Source: Nocardioides campestrisoli (GTDB lineage: Bacteria > Actinomycetota > Actinomycetes > Propionibacteriales > Nocardioidaceae). Taken from it: a DNA stretch of 64,000 nt. This document shows positions 34,702 to 46,168 of the stretch, piece by piece. The notes under the pieces were generated by a model, which made no database searches, had not been told where the DNA came from, and saw nothing but the letters and a program-made list of their open reading frames with translations. The position numbers and the translations under genes were made by a program. The stretch is taken from positions 3,810,001-3,874,000 of the forward strand of contig NZ_CP061768.1 of assembly GCF_013624435.2 (NCBI RefSeq), in the 5' to 3' direction. How positions within the stretch are numbered: the first letter of the stretch is position 1; each line of letters starts with the position of its first letter.

Positions 34702-35643
34702 GTGACTCCGACGCAGATCCTCTCTCGGGCCGCGGGCCTCGGCCTGGCTGCCGGCGCCTCGCTGGCGGCGTACGGCGCGTGGGAGGCCCGGCAGTACACC
34801 CTGCGCGAGGTCGACGTGCCGCTGCTCCCGGCCGGGCACCGCCCGCTCCGCGTGCTGCACCTCTCCGACCTGCACATGGCGCCGGACCAGCGACGCAAGC
34901 AGGAGTGGCTGGCCTCGCTGGCCGACCTCGCCCCCGACCTGGTGATCAACACCGGCGACAACCTGGCCCACCGGCGGTCGGTGCCCGTGGTGGCGCGCGC
35001 CCTCGGGGGGCTGCTGGACGTGCCCGGCGCCTACGTCCTGGGCTCCAACGACTACTTCTCCCCCGGGATGCGCAACCCGCTGCGCTACCTGGTGCCCGAC
35101 GACGGGCGGCGCAACACCCGCGTCCCCCAGCTGCCCTGGCCCGACCTGAAGCAGGCCTTCGACTCCGCCGGCTGGCTGGACCTGACCAACGGCTTCGGCC
35201 GGCTCGAGGTCGCCGGCACGTCGATCAGCTTCGCCGGGGTCGACGACCCGCACCTGGGCTACGACGACCTGGCCCGCGTCGCCGGTCCGGCCGACCGGAC
35301 CGCCGACCTGCGGCTCGCGGTCTGCCATGCGCCGTACCTGCGGGTGCTCGACCAGTTCGCCGCCGACGGCTACGACGCGATCATCGCCGGGCACACCCAC
35401 GGCGGTCAGGTCTGCCTGCCCGGGGGACGCGCCCTGACCACCAACTGCGACCTGGAGCCGGCACGCGCTCGGGGCCTGCACCGGCACCCGGCCGACTCCT
35501 CCCCCGGAGACGCGGGCTCCTCGGTGCTGCACGTCTCGGCGGGCCTGGGCACCAACCCCTACGTGCGCTTCCGGGTCGCCTGCCGTCCGGAGGCCACCCT
35601 GCTGACCCTGGTCCCCCGCAGTCCCGCGACCGACCAGGCCTGA
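34702..35643 (+). CDS. Metallophosphoesterase
   Basis: A 313-residue calcineurin-like phosphoesterase matching Rv3683. Seen: an N-terminal hydrophobic segment (LSRAAGLGLAAGASLAAYGA) that may anchor it, then metal-binding motifs LHLSDLHMAPD (DxH), NTGDNLAHRR (GDN), GSNDYF (in place of GNHD), a later CHAPYLRVLDQF, and AGHTHGGQVC (GHxH). Note GNHD is changed to GSND, as in several YkuE-like enzymes. Phosphodiesterase or phospholipid substrate is likely; exact substrate unknown. GTG at 34702 is chosen; it is 26 bases from the divergent YqeY start. Confidence 0.9.
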   Translation: MTPTQILSRAAGLGLAAGASLAAYGAWEARQYTLREVDVPLLPAGHRPLRVLHLSDLHMAPDQRRKQEWLASLADLAPDLVINTGDNLAHRRSVPVVARALGGLLDVPGAYVLGSNDYFSPGMRNPLRYLVPDDGRRNTRVPQLPWPDLKQAFDSAGWLDLTNGFGRLEVAGTSISFAGVDDPHLGYDDLARVAGPADRTADLRLAVCHAPYLRVLDQFAADGYDAIIAGHTHGGQVCLPGGRALTTNCDLEPARARGLHRHPADSSPGDAGSSVLHVSAGLGTNPYVRFRVACRPEATLLTLVPRSPATDQA

Positions 35644-35736
35644 CCTCGGTGTCCGTGAGGGCGGGGCGATTTCGGTGGGCGCGGTCCGCTCCGGTATGCT
35701 CGCCATGCTCGTGGGCGGTCCTGCACTGTCCGCGAT

Positions 35737-35813
35737 CGGGCTGTGGCGCAGCTTGGTAGCGCGCCTCGTTCGGGACGAGGAGGCCGCAGGTTCAAATCCT
35801 GTCAGCCCGACCA
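35737..35813 (+). tRNA. tRNA-Pro (CGG)
   Basis: Acceptor CGGGCTG (35737-35743) pairs with CAGCCCG (35803-35809), followed by A and an encoded CCA. The anticodon arm CCTCG-TTCGGGA-CGAGG gives anticodon CGG. T-loop TTCAAAT is standard. A strong hairpin follows at 35833. Confidence 0.97.
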
Positions 35814-35832
35814 GTTTGATTCCCGGCACGAC

Positions 35833-35861
35833 GAGCTCCCGGACCTGAGGTCCGGGAGCTC
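35833..35861 (+). terminator. Hairpin terminator after tRNA-Pro
   Basis: 14-base perfect inverted repeat GAGCTCCCGGACCT / AGGTCCGGGAGCTC around a single central G, 20 bases after the tRNA. No long T-tract follows. Confidence 0.75.
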
Positions 35862-35951
35862 AGTGCATTTCCCGCCGGCGACCCTCCCCCTAAGTCGAGT
35901 AGTCAACTAGGATTACTGGGAAAGATTCTCCGCACCCGGAGGGCGAGACCC

Positions 35952-38450
<2,499 letters not shown>

Positions 38451-38515
38451 GCCCGACCACCTTGCTCGCTCGACTTCACTGGCCCGGTCGGCGCAGGCCG
38501 ACCCAGGGATCCAGT

Positions 38516-39187
38516 CTAACTTCCGGTCGGAACGTGCGACTCCAACATCTCATTCGCCGCCGCCACCTGGTCGTCCTCGCCGGTGAACTCGACGTCGAGC
38601 CGGTCGTGGTGCACCACCGACCACAGGGCGTTGACGGCCGCGCCGGCCAGGTTGCCCCAGGAGGAGACGTAGGAGAACTGCCACCACCACAGCGCCTCGA
38701 CGACGTTGCCGGTGCGGTAGTGGCGCAGGCCGTTGGCCAGGTCGGTGGCGATGCTGCTCAGGTCGTCCGAGAGCTGGCTGTCGACGACCTCGGGCAGGTA
38801 GGGATCGAAGACGAAGCTGTAGGTGTCGACCGGGCCGAGGGTCTGGGCCAGCCGCAGGCGCAGCTGGTCGAGGTCCGGCTCCGGCCCGATGTCGGGCTGG
38901 TACTCGGCGCTGGGGTGGAAGTCGACCTGCGCTCCCAGCCGGGCGCCGGCCAGCAGGATCTGGCTGACCTCGAGCAGGAGCGGGGAGATCGCCCGCCCGC
39001 CGTCGGCCTCGGCGGCCACCGCCTGCACCGCGACCAGGAAGCTCTCCACCTGGTCGGCGATCTGGCCGGCGAACTCCTCCAGCTCGTCGCTCAGCACGGT
39101 GGGTTCCCCCGCCACGCCGTCCGGGGCCCGACGCAGGCGCTCCTGCCTCGCCGTGAGTCCGCTCGAGAGCGGGGTGTGCTCAGTCAT
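38516..39187 (-). CDS. DUF5063 protein
   Basis: A 223-residue soluble, mostly helical protein of a family found beside recR in actinobacteria. Seen: helices such as [20 protein letters not shown], acidic [19 protein letters not shown] and the aromatic [16 protein letters not shown] followed by HDRLDVEF. No catalytic motif is visible. Its ATG overlaps the end of recR by eight bases. Function unknown; co-transcription with recombination genes is suggested by layout. Confidence 0.82.
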   Translation of the reverse strand: MTEHTPLSSGLTARQERLRRAPDGVAGEPTVLSDELEEFAGQIADQVESFLVAVQAVAAEADGGRAISPLLLEVSQILLAGARLGAQVDFHPSAEYQPDIGPEPDLDQLRLRLAQTLGPVDTYSFVFDPYLPEVVDSQLSDDLSSIATDLANGLRHYRTGNVVEALWWWQFSYVSSWGNLAGAAVNALWSVVHHDRLDVEFTGEDDQVAAANEMLESHVPTGS

Positions 39188-39779
39188 CGGCCGACCGCCT
39201 TCCTGCGAATGCCCTGCCCAGGGTGACCTCGTCGGCGTACTCGAGGTCGCCTCCTACTGGCAGTCCACTCGCGAGTCGCGTCACGCGCAACCCCAGGGGC
39301 TTGAGCATCCGGGTGAGATAGGTCGCGGTGGCCTCCCCCTCGAGGTTGGGGTCGGTGGCCAGGATGACCTCGGTCACCGCCCCGTCGGCGAGCCGCATCA
39401 TCAGCTCGCGGATCCGCAGCTGGTCCGGGCCGATGCCGTCGATCGGCGAGATGGCGCCGCCCAGGACGTGGTAGCGCCCGCGGAACTCACGGGTGCGCTC
39501 GATCGCCACGACGTCCTTGTACTCCTCCACGCAGCAGAGCACGGTGGGGTCACGCCGGGGGTCGCGGCAGATGCGGCACTGCTCGTCCTGGGACACGTTG
39601 AAGCAGGTGGAGCAGAACTTCACCTTGGCCTTGACCTCGATCAGCACGTCCGCCAGCCGGCGCACGTCCGCCGGCTCGGCCTGGAGCAGGTGGAACGCGA
39701 TCCGCTGCGCGCTCTTGGGTCCCACCCCGGGGAGCCGGCCGAGCTCGTCGATCAGGTCCTGGACGACGCCTTCGTACAA
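39180..39779 (-). CDS. recR: Recombination protein RecR
   Basis: DNA-repair protein (199 residues) that with RecO loads RecA on gaps. Seen: helix-hairpin-helix [21 protein letters not shown], four-cysteine zinc finger [16 protein letters not shown], a Toprim domain with [17 protein letters not shown], and the C-terminal Walker-like [22 protein letters not shown]. Four bases separate it from ybaB. Confidence 0.97.
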   Translation of the reverse strand: MYEGVVQDLIDELGRLPGVGPKSAQRIAFHLLQAEPADVRRLADVLIEVKAKVKFCSTCFNVSQDEQCRICRDPRRDPTVLCCVEEYKDVVAIERTREFRGRYHVLGGAISPIDGIGPDQLRIRELMMRLADGAVTEVILATDPNLEGEATATYLTRMLKPLGLRVTRLASGLPVGGDLEYADEVTLGRAFAGRRSADD

Positions 39780-39783
39780 GAGG

Positions 39784-40146
39784 TCAGCCCAGTCCGGGAA
39801 GGCCGCCGGCGCCGCCGGCGAGCGGGCCGAGGGTCTCGGCCGCGAGGGCGTCGACCTGGGCCTTGGCGTCGCGGAACGCCGCGACGATCATGTCGCCGAG
39901 GTCCTCGAGCTGGTCGGGCTCGTTGCCGTCGAACTCACCCGCCTTGATCGCCACGGCGACCAGGTCGCCGCCGCCGGTCACGGTCACGGTCACCGCGCCG
40001 CCGGCCACGGTGCCCTCGAGCCGCTGCTCCTGGAGCCGCTCGTGCGCGGAGGTGAGCTGTTCCTGCATCTGCTGGGCCTGGGCGAGCAGCGCGTTCATGT
40101 CGAAGCCGCCGGCTCCGCCGAGCGCGTCGAAGGGGTTCTGGCTCAT
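39784..40146 (-). CDS. ybaB: YbaB/EbfC nucleoid-associated protein
   Basis: A 120-residue DNA-binding protein of the YbaB/EbfC family. Seen: [16 protein letters not shown]-terminal helix, a beta-sheet core ([24 protein letters not shown]) and [15 protein letters not shown] helix, then a Gly-rich end. Sits between dnaX and recR as in most bacteria. ATG at 40146 matches the family. Confidence 0.93.
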   Translation of the reverse strand: MSQNPFDALGGAGGFDMNALLAQAQQMQEQLTSAHERLQEQRLEGTVAGGAVTVTVTGGGDLVAVAIKAGEFDGNEPDQLEDLGDMIVAAFRDAKAQVDALAAETLGPLAGGAGGLPGLG

Positions 40147-40246
40147 CGGGTGGTCCTCGTTCCTGGTCGGGTCTGGGTCCCGGCCCGGGTGGTGCCCCCG
40201 GGCCGGCGTGCGTGCGGGGGGATCTGGGGATCGTGCCACCGGAGGC

Positions 40247-42346
40247 TCACCGGTGCTCGATCTCCTCGATCATCTCCGCTCCCAGGGTGCGCCTGAGCAG
40301 CTCGGCGCTGTCCAGACCCTGGGAGTCGGCGTCGGGGTCGTCGGGGTGGGCCGCGGCGTCCGCCAGGGCGCGCTCGTCGACCCCGGGCGTGACCGGTCCG
40401 CCCGTGCGGGTCTGCTGGATCGCCCCGCGGGCCTTCTCCAGCCCCTGCGGGTCGACGGGGGCAGCCTGCTCCGGCGCGGCCGCGCCAGCAGCCGGGCCGT
40501 CGCCGGGTGCGGACTCCGGCGGCCGACCGGGCTCGTGCTGCTCACGAGGGTCCAGCCGACTCTCGGGGGCGGCCGCCGGGGCGGTCACCGTGTGCGACGC
40601 GGCGGGGGAACCGGGCGGGACGGCGCCGGGGTCGACGACGCACTCGACCCGCCAGTCGACGCCCACGGCGTCGATCGCCGCCTGCCGCAGGATCTCGTCG
40701 TTGCCGCCGCTGACGAACGAGTCGCGCGCCCCGGGGTTGTTGAACCCGAGCGTGAGCGTCCGGTCGTCGACGCCCTTCACCTGCGCGTTCTGGGTGAGCA
40801 GGATCCACGCGAGCCGGCGCCGGGTCTTCACCGCGTCCACGATCTCGGGCCACAGCCGCCGTACGTCGACCAGGCTCAGGCCGCCTGCGGGCGCTCCCGG
40901 AGGAGTGGTCGGCGCGTCACTCGCCTGGCCCGACGGCGCGTGGCTGGCAGCAGGCGCCGGCGGGGCCGACGTGGGCGGAGCGGAGGTCGGCGGTGCGGAC
41001 GTCGGAGGCGCGGACGTCGGAGGCGCGGACGTCGGAGGCGCGGACGTCGGAGGCGCGGACGTCGGAGGCGCGGCCTGGGCCAGCGGGGTGTGGGGCGCCG
41101 GAGGCTGCAGGGGCGGGCTCACGGGCGCGGTCGGCACGGGCTGGGCCGAGAGCGCGGACGAGGGTGAGCCGGGGCCGACGATGGCGAACCGCTTCTCCAG
41201 CCGGTCGATCCGCGCCTGCACTCCCTCCGTGGTGTGGTCCGCCCCGGGGAGCAGGACCCGGGCGCAGATCAGCTCGAGCAGCAGGCGCGGCGAGATCGCG
41301 CCCTTCATGTCCATCAGCCCGGCGGCGACCAGGTCGGCGGCGCGGGAGAGGTCGGCGGAGCCGAAGCGGGCGGCCTGGGCGACGAGCCGCTCCCCATGGT
41401 CCTGGGAGACGTCGATCAGCCCGGTCACGGGTGCGTCCGGCACGGCCGCCACGATCACCAGGTCACGCAGCCGGCGCAGCAGGTCCTCGGCGAACCGGCG
41501 CGGGTCCTGACCGGACTCGATCACCTTGTCGATCACCCCGAAGACCGCCGCCCCGTCGGAGGCGGCGAACGCGTCCACCACCTCGTCGAGCAGCGTGTCC
41601 GGGGTGAAGCCGAGCAGGTTGACGGCCAGCTGGTGGGTGACCCCGTCCGGGCCGGAGCCGCCGATCAGCTGGTCGAGCACCGAGAGGGTGTCCCGGGCCG
41701 ACCCCGCACCGGCCCGCACCACCAGCGGCAGCGCGGCGGGCTCGATCGCCACACCCTCTCGCTGGCAGAGCTCGGCCACGTAGTCGCTGAGCATCCGCGG
41801 GGGGATCAGCCGGAACGGGTAGTGGTGGGTGCGGGAGCGGATGGTCGCGATGACCTTCTCCGGCTCCGTGGTGGCGAAGATGAACCGTAGGTGCGGCGGG
41901 GGCTCCTCGACCAGCTTGAGCAGGGCGTTGAAGCCCTGGTTGGAGACCATGTGGGCCTCGTCGATGATGTAGATCTTGTAGCGGTCGCGGACCGGGGCGA
42001 AGAACGCCTTCTCCCGCAGGTCGCGCGCGTCGTCGACACCACCGTGCGAGGCGGCGTCGATCTCGATCACGTCGATGGACCCGCTGCCGCCGGTGGCGAG
42101 CTCGCGGCACGAGTCGCACTCGCCGCACGGCTCGGCGACCGGGGCCTGGGCGCAGTTGAGGGTGCGCGCCAGGATCCGCGCCGAGGTCGTCTTGCCGCAG
42201 CCGCGAGGCCCGGAGAAGAGATAGGCGTGGTTCACCCGGTCGGCCGCGAGCGCGTTGCGCAGCGGCTCGGTGACGTGGTCCTGCCCGATGACCTGGGAGA
42301 ACGTCTCCGGCCGGTAGCGGCGGTAGAGCGCAAGGGGTGAGTCCAC
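40247..42346 (-). CDS. dnaX: DNA polymerase III gamma/tau subunit
   Basis: Clamp-loader ATPase and replisome organiser, 699 residues. Seen: YRRYRPETFSQVIGQDHV, Walker A GPRGCGKTT (about residues 46-54), a four-cysteine zinc module, Walker B IIDEAHM, sensor TTEPEKVIATIRSRTHHY; then a long disordered linker with seven TSAPP repeats; and a C-terminal domain with WPEIVDAVKTRRRLAWILL typical of the tau part. GTG at 42346 has a -10-like hexamer directly upstream (42353-42358). No slippery site for a short gamma product was noticed. Confidence 0.95.
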   Translation of the reverse strand: MDSPLALYRRYRPETFSQVIGQDHVTEPLRNALAADRVNHAYLFSGPRGCGKTTSARILARTLNCAQAPVAEPCGECDSCRELATGGSGSIDVIEIDAASHGGVDDARDLREKAFFAPVRDRYKIYIIDEAHMVSNQGFNALLKLVEEPPPHLRFIFATTEPEKVIATIRSRTHHYPFRLIPPRMLSDYVAELCQREGVAIEPAALPLVVRAGAGSARDTLSVLDQLIGGSGPDGVTHQLAVNLLGFTPDTLLDEVVDAFAASDGAAVFGVIDKVIESGQDPRRFAEDLLRRLRDLVIVAAVPDAPVTGLIDVSQDHGERLVAQAARFGSADLSRAADLVAAGLMDMKGAISPRLLLELICARVLLPGADHTTEGVQARIDRLEKRFAIVGPGSPSSALSAQPVPTAPVSPPLQPPAPHTPLAQAAPPTSAPPTSAPPTSAPPTSAPPTSAPPTSAPPTSAPPAPAASHAPSGQASDAPTTPPGAPAGGLSLVDVRRLWPEIVDAVKTRRRLAWILLTQNAQVKGVDDRTLTLGFNNPGARDSFVSGGNDEILRQAAIDAVGVDWRVECVVDPGAVPPGSPAASHTVTAPAAAPESRLDPREQHEPGRPPESAPGDGPAAGAAAPEQAAPVDPQGLEKARGAIQQTRTGGPVTPGVDERALADAAAHPDDPDADSQGLDSAELLRRTLGAEMIEEIEHR
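40965..41073. repeat. 15-bp tandem repeat inside dnaX
   Basis: About seven copies of a 15-base unit (consensus GGACGTCGGAGGCGC on the plus strand) encoding TSAPP in the DnaX linker. The plus-strand left end is more diverged than the right. Copy number probably varies between strains. Confidence 0.85.
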
Positions 42347-42352
42347 GTCTGA

Positions 42353-42358
42353 ACCCTA
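42353..42358 (-). promoter_or_regulatory. -10-like hexamer for dnaX
   Basis: Minus-strand TAGGGT ends 6 nt before the GTG at 42346. Confidence 0.5.
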
Positions 42359-42410
42359 ACCATCGGGCCCGACAGGAACCACCGGGGTCGCATAGTCCTG
42401 GCCGGGCATG

Positions 42411-42500
42411 AAAAGGCCCCCCGTGCACCCGACAGAGCTCATCTGCCCTTGCTGCCTTCCGGCCCTGGGGGATTCGACGAGATGCCGCCGCACGGGGGGT
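42411..42500 (-). ncRNA. ffs: Signal recognition particle RNA (small bacterial 4.5S type)
   Basis: On the minus strand the conserved SRP apical domain reads AGGGCCGGAAGGCAGCAAGG, the Ffh-binding signature. The two ends can pair (CCCCCC near 42495 with GGGGGG near 42418), giving one long hairpin of about 90 nt, with TTTT at the 3' side (42414-42411). Ends are approximate. Location next to dnaX and a tRNA-Ser is common. Confidence 0.93.
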
Positions 42501-42587
42501 TGGCGCAGAGTCTAGGCGAGGGGTGGTGCGCCTGGCCAACGCGGGCCGATTTCTCGGCACCGGGTCGGTGCGGGTAGCCTCCTCGGC

Positions 42588-42676
42588 GGAGGATTCGCCT
42601 AGTGGCCTATGGCGCTCGCTTGGAAAGCGGGTTGGGTTAACAGCCCTCAGGGGTTCGAATCCCCTATCCTCCGCCA
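42588..42676 (+). tRNA. tRNA-Ser (GGA)
   Basis: Acceptor GGAGGAT (42588-42594) pairs with ATCCTCC (42666-42672), followed by G and encoded CCA. Anticodon loop TTGGAAA gives GGA. The long variable arm and 89-nt length are typical of serine tRNAs. Confidence 0.97.
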
Positions 42677-42698
42677 CCGCAGGTCTCCACCCTGCACG

Positions 42699-42731
42699 GA
42701 ACGCCGGGACGGTCTCACCGTCCCGGCGTTC
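42699..42731. terminator. Bidirectional hairpin between tRNA-Ser and the MarR gene
   Basis: 14-base perfect stem (GAACGCCGGGACGG with CCGTCCCGGCGTTC) and a five-base loop, ending two bases before the MarR stop codon. Serves both convergent units. Confidence 0.75.
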
Positions 42732-42732
42732 G

Positions 42733-43206
42733 TCATTCCTGGGTCGGTCGCGCGAGGGTCGCCGACTCCCCCACGGCGTCGCCGTACAGCTCGACGAACC
42801 GGCCGAGCAGCCTCAGCAGCTCGGCCTGGTCGTCGCCGAGCTCAGCCAGCGCCTGCTCGAAGAGCACGAGCTGGGCGTTCACGTCGCCGTCGAACCGGCT
42901 GCGACCCTCGGGGGTGGGCTCGATGAGCTGGGCGGCCTGGCCCGGCTGACGGAAGCGGTGCAGCAGCCCCGCCGCGATCGCACCGTTGACCTGGCGGTTG
43001 ACCGTGGACTGCTCCAGCCCGAGGTCGTGGGCGACCTCTCGCAGGGTGCGGGCCCGCCCGTCGGTGAAGAGCCAGATCAGCCGACGCTCGGCCAGTCCCA
43101 TGCTGGCGCGGCTCTCCGCGACCCGGCGGTGCCGGTCGAGGTGGACGAAGAGCCGCGCGAGCTGCTCGGCCGACGAGAGGGGTCCTGACGTCCGGTGCCC
43201 CGTCAC
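42733..43206 (-). CDS. MarR-family transcriptional regulator
   Basis: A 157-residue winged-helix regulator. Seen: dimerisation helix at the N-terminus, DNA-binding motif TLREVAHDLGLEQSTVNRQVNG with wing HRFRQPGQAAQLIEPTPEG. It is divergent from an MFS drug exporter, the usual target of such regulators, and a matching palindrome lies in the gap (43231-43251). GTG at 43206 with GGAG a few bases upstream is chosen; an ATG at 43251 would put the palindrome inside the coding region. Effector unknown. Confidence 0.9.
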   Translation of the reverse strand: MTGHRTSGPLSSAEQLARLFVHLDRHRRVAESRASMGLAERRLIWLFTDGRARTLREVAHDLGLEQSTVNRQVNGAIAAGLLHRFRQPGQAAQLIEPTPEGRSRFDGDVNAQLVLFEQALAELGDDQAELLRLLGRFVELYGDAVGESATLARPTQE

Positions 43207-43230
43207 GTGCGCTCCGCTTGACTCTGCCTC

Positions 43231-43251
43231 ATGTGTAAGTAGCATACACAT
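43231..43251. promoter_or_regulatory. Probable MarR operator
   Basis: ATGTGTA (43231-43237) and TACACAT (43245-43251) form a perfect 7-base inverted repeat with a 7-base spacer between the MarR and MFS start codons. A TAGATT -10-like hexamer for the MFS gene follows at 43265, so binding could block transcription. Confidence 0.65.
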
Positions 43252-43294
43252 GTCTCGGCTTGTGTAGATTGCATATTCACCTGGAAGGTCTCCC

Positions 43295-44758
43295 GTGCTC
43301 GACTCCCCACCCGGTGCCACCGACGCCCGCGTCACCTCGGCCAGCGCGAAGGTCGTGGTGGCCGTGCTCTGCGTCGGCAGCCTCTGCGCCTCGCTCATGC
43401 AGTCCCTGGTCATCCCGATCCAGGGAGACCTCCCGCGCCTGCTGGACACCTCGGTCAGCAACGCCTCCTGGGTGCTCACCGCGACGCTGCTCGCAGCCGC
43501 CGTGGCCATGCCGGTCACGGGCCGGATCGCCGACCTCGCCGGCAAGAAGCCGGTGCTGGTGGTCTCGGCCGGGCTGCTGGCGCTGGGCTCGCTGCTCTGC
43601 GCCGTCTCCAGCTCGCTGCCGGTGGTGCTGACCGGGCGAGTGCTGCAGGGCGTGGCGATGGGCTTCGTCCCGGTCGCGATCAGCCTGGTGCGCGAGGTCA
43701 CGCCGCCGCACCTGGTGAACACCGCGACGGCCGCCGTCAGCGCCACCCTCGGCGTCGGCGGGGCGCTCGGACTACCCCTGGCCGCCTGGATCGCCCAGAG
43801 CTTCGACTGGCACGCGCTGTTCTGGCTCTCCACCGTGCTCGCGGTGATGGTCGCGGCCCTGACCGCCGCCCTGGTGCCGCACGTGAAGGACGAGCACCCC
43901 GGCCGGCTAGACCTGGTCGGCGCGATCGGGCTCGCGATCGGTCTGGTCGCGGTCCTGGTCGGCGTCTCGAAGGGCACCGGCTGGGGCTGGACGGACAGCA
44001 GGACGCTGGGCTGCGTCGTCGGCGGCGCGGTCGTGCTGATGGTCTGGGGCTTCTACGAGCTGGGGCACCGCGACCCCCTGGTCGACCTGCGCACCACGGT
44101 GAAGCGCCCGGTGCTGCTCACCAACCTGGCAGCACTGATGATCGGGTTCGGGATGATGGCGCAGGCGATCGTCGTGCCCCAGCTGCTCCAGCTTCCCGAG
44201 GCGACCGGCTTCGGGCTCGGCCAGAGCATCCTCCAGGCCGGGCTGTGGATGGCCCCGGGCGGCGTGACGATGATGCTCTTCACCCCCGTCTCGAGCCGGA
44301 TGCTGAGCCGCGTCGGCGGTCGGGTCACCCTCTTCGCCGGCGCCCTGGTGATCTCCCTCGGCTACGTGGTCGCCACGTTCCTCACCGACGCTCCCTGGCA
44401 GCTGATGCTGGCCAGCTGCGTCGTCTCGGCCGGCGTGGGCATCGGCTACGCCGCGATGCCGACCCTGATCCTGGAGAACGTGCCCGAGGAGGAGGCGGGG
44501 TCGAGCGTCGGGGTCAACGCCCTGATGCGCTCGGTCGGCACCACCGTCGCCGGCGCCGTGATGGCCGCCCTGCTCAGCTCGCGCACCATCTCCCTGGCCC
44601 CGGGAGTGCCGGAGATCCCGGGCCACGACGCGTTCCGGCTGTGCTTCATCGTCGGCGCCGCGTCCGCCGCGCTCGGAGCCGCGATCGTGCTGCTGATCCC
44701 CCGTGGCGTGCCGGGAGCCGTCCCGGGCGAGCTCGAGCCGGTCTCCCGCGGCCGTTAG
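43295..44758 (+). CDS. MFS drug exporter (DHA2/EmrB-QacA type)
   Basis: Proton-driven exporter of 487 residues with about fourteen hydrophobic segments. Seen: loop motif GRIADLAGKKPVLVVSAGLL, motif C-like TGRVLQGVAMGFVPVAISLV, and internal VGVNALMRSVGTTVAGAVMAAL typical of the DHA2 family. The GTG start has GGAAGG upstream. Divergent from the MarR gene that probably represses it. Substrate unknown; likely a toxic hydrophobic compound. Confidence 0.9.
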   Translation: MLDSPPGATDARVTSASAKVVVAVLCVGSLCASLMQSLVIPIQGDLPRLLDTSVSNASWVLTATLLAAAVAMPVTGRIADLAGKKPVLVVSAGLLALGSLLCAVSSSLPVVLTGRVLQGVAMGFVPVAISLVREVTPPHLVNTATAAVSATLGVGGALGLPLAAWIAQSFDWHALFWLSTVLAVMVAALTAALVPHVKDEHPGRLDLVGAIGLAIGLVAVLVGVSKGTGWGWTDSRTLGCVVGGAVVLMVWGFYELGHRDPLVDLRTTVKRPVLLTNLAALMIGFGMMAQAIVVPQLLQLPEATGFGLGQSILQAGLWMAPGGVTMMLFTPVSSRMLSRVGGRVTLFAGALVISLGYVVATFLTDAPWQLMLASCVVSAGVGIGYAAMPTLILENVPEEEAGSSVGVNALMRSVGTTVAGAVMAALLSSRTISLAPGVPEIPGHDAFRLCFIVGAASAALGAAIVLLIPRGVPGAVPGELEPVSRGR

Positions 44759-44807
44759 CCGCTGACTGCCGGCCGCCGGTCGAGTGCATACAGACGCATT
44801 GTTCTAG

Positions 44808-44813
44808 TACGAT
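44808..44813 (+). promoter_or_regulatory. -10-like hexamer for the GntR gene
   Basis: TACGAT ends 6 nt before the ATG at 44820. It lies within an imperfect GTTC...GAAC palindrome (44801-44819) that could be the regulator's own site. Confidence 0.45.
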
Positions 44814-44819
44814 ACGAAC

Positions 44820-45182
44820 ATGTTGATCCGGTTGGACCCCACGAGCACCACCGGCCTGGCGGACCAGATCGCCGGCCAGGTGCGGGGCGCCATCGCGGCG
44901 GGCGACCTCGAGCCCGGGGAGAAGCTCCCACCGGCCCGCGAGCTCGCGGCCGGGCTGGCGGTCAACATGCACACCGTGCTGCGCGCCTACACCACGCTCC
45001 GCGACGAGGGGCTGGTCGACGTGCGCCGGGGTCGCGGGGTGCACGTACGTGCCGACGCCGGGGCCGGCGCCTTCGACCGCGCCCAGCTCCAGCAGCAGAT
45101 CCACGAGCTCGTCCGGACCGCGGTCCGGATGGGCCTGACCCGTGACCAGCTCGCCGACGAGATCCGGAAGGCCCACCCATGA
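44820..45182 (+). CDS. GntR-family regulator, YtrA subfamily
   Basis: A 120-residue regulator: winged helix at residues 10-75 (GLADQIAGQVRGAIAAGDLE, LPPARELAAGLAVNMHTVLRAY, EGLVDVRRGRGVHV) and a short two-helix dimerisation tail, the hallmark of the YtrA subgroup. These usually repress small transporter or membrane-protein operons. The stop overlaps the DUF1648 gene start (ATGA), so that protein is its probable co-regulated partner. Confidence 0.92.
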   Translation: MLIRLDPTSTTGLADQIAGQVRGAIAAGDLEPGEKLPPARELAAGLAVNMHTVLRAYTTLRDEGLVDVRRGRGVHVRADAGAGAFDRAQLQQQIHELVRTAVRMGLTRDQLADEIRKAHP

Positions 45183-46162
45183 GCCAGACCTCGAGCACTC
45201 CCCCGACCGCCCCGACCGCCGCCCGGGCCAGGGCCTGGGCCGCGGGGGCCCTCCTGGTGGGCGCGCCGCTCCTGGTGCTGCTGCTCTGGCTCGGGTACGC
45301 CGACTCCGTGCCCGACCCGCTGCCCCGGCACTGGAACGCGGCGGGCGAGGTGGACGGCACCACCTCGGTGCGGACCATGACGCTGCTCTCCGGGATCGTC
45401 GCGGCCGCCGCCGCCGCGGTGGGGACGGCGGCGCTCGGCATGCGCGCGCACCTGACGGTGGCCGCCGAGGTCGTCCTCGGCGCCGGCTGGGTCGGGTGGC
45501 TGATGACGAGCGTCTACCTCACGGTGATGCTCAACGCCGAGGGCGCGGCCTCGGCCGACGACGTGACCCTGTCCTACCTGTGGACCGCCGTGGTCGTGCT
45601 CCTGCCGGCCGCACTGGCCTGGCTGCTGTGGCGGCTGGTGCGGGGCACCGGCGCGCGCCGTCCGGCGCCGGCCACCCCCGCCTCCAGCCTGACCATCTCC
45701 GAGCAGGAGCGGGTGGTCTGGGTCGGACGCGCCTCGTCCCGGGTGCTGCTGCTGATCGCGGGAGCACTGGTGCTGGCCGGCACGGCGCTCGCCTCCGGGG
45801 TGGCGCGGGAGGCGCTGGTCCTGGTCGGCGTCGGCGTGCTGCTGGGCCTGATGCACCGGCTGACCGTCCGGGTCGACCGCGAGGCGGTCACCGTGCGCTG
45901 GGGCCCGGTCCCGTTGATCCGTCACCGCCGCCCGCTGACCAGCATCGTCGCGGCCCGGGCCGAGCAGGTGGAGCCGATGAGGTGGGGCGGCTGGGGCTAC
46001 CGGATCAGCACCCGCGGCCGGGCCGCGGTGGTGCGCCGGGGGCCCGGGCTGGTGCTGTCGCTGGACACCGGCTCGGAGTTCGCGGTGACCGTGGACCGCC
46101 CGGAAGAGGCGGCCGAGCTGGTCAACGCCCTTCTGGCCAGCCGTGCGGGCACCAGCGCCTGA
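45179..46162 (+). CDS. DUF1648 membrane protein
   Basis: A 327-residue membrane protein. Seen: an N-terminal helix (AAGALLVGAPLLVLLLWLGY), the DUF1648 signature PLPRHWNAAGEVDGTTS on the outside, four further helices (about residues 62-85, 92-115, 130-150 and two near 180-220), and a C-terminal cytosolic domain of beta-strand type (about 225-320). Pairing with a YtrA-type GntR regulator is common in Firmicutes and Actinobacteria. A role in sensing envelope stress or peptides is suspected, not shown. Confidence 0.82.
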   Translation: MSQTSSTPPTAPTAARARAWAAGALLVGAPLLVLLLWLGYADSVPDPLPRHWNAAGEVDGTTSVRTMTLLSGIVAAAAAAVGTAALGMRAHLTVAAEVVLGAGWVGWLMTSVYLTVMLNAEGAASADDVTLSYLWTAVVVLLPAALAWLLWRLVRGTGARRPAPATPASSLTISEQERVVWVGRASSRVLLLIAGALVLAGTALASGVAREALVLVGVGVLLGLMHRLTVRVDREAVTVRWGPVPLIRHRRPLTSIVAARAEQVEPMRWGGWGYRISTRGRAAVVRRGPGLVLSLDTGSEFAVTVDRPEEAAELVNALLASRAGTSA

Positions 46163-46168
46163 CCGCAC

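Noticed and set aside
35737-35813. tRNA-Pro as an integration site
   Set aside because: No integrase or duplicated tRNA 3' end was found on either side.
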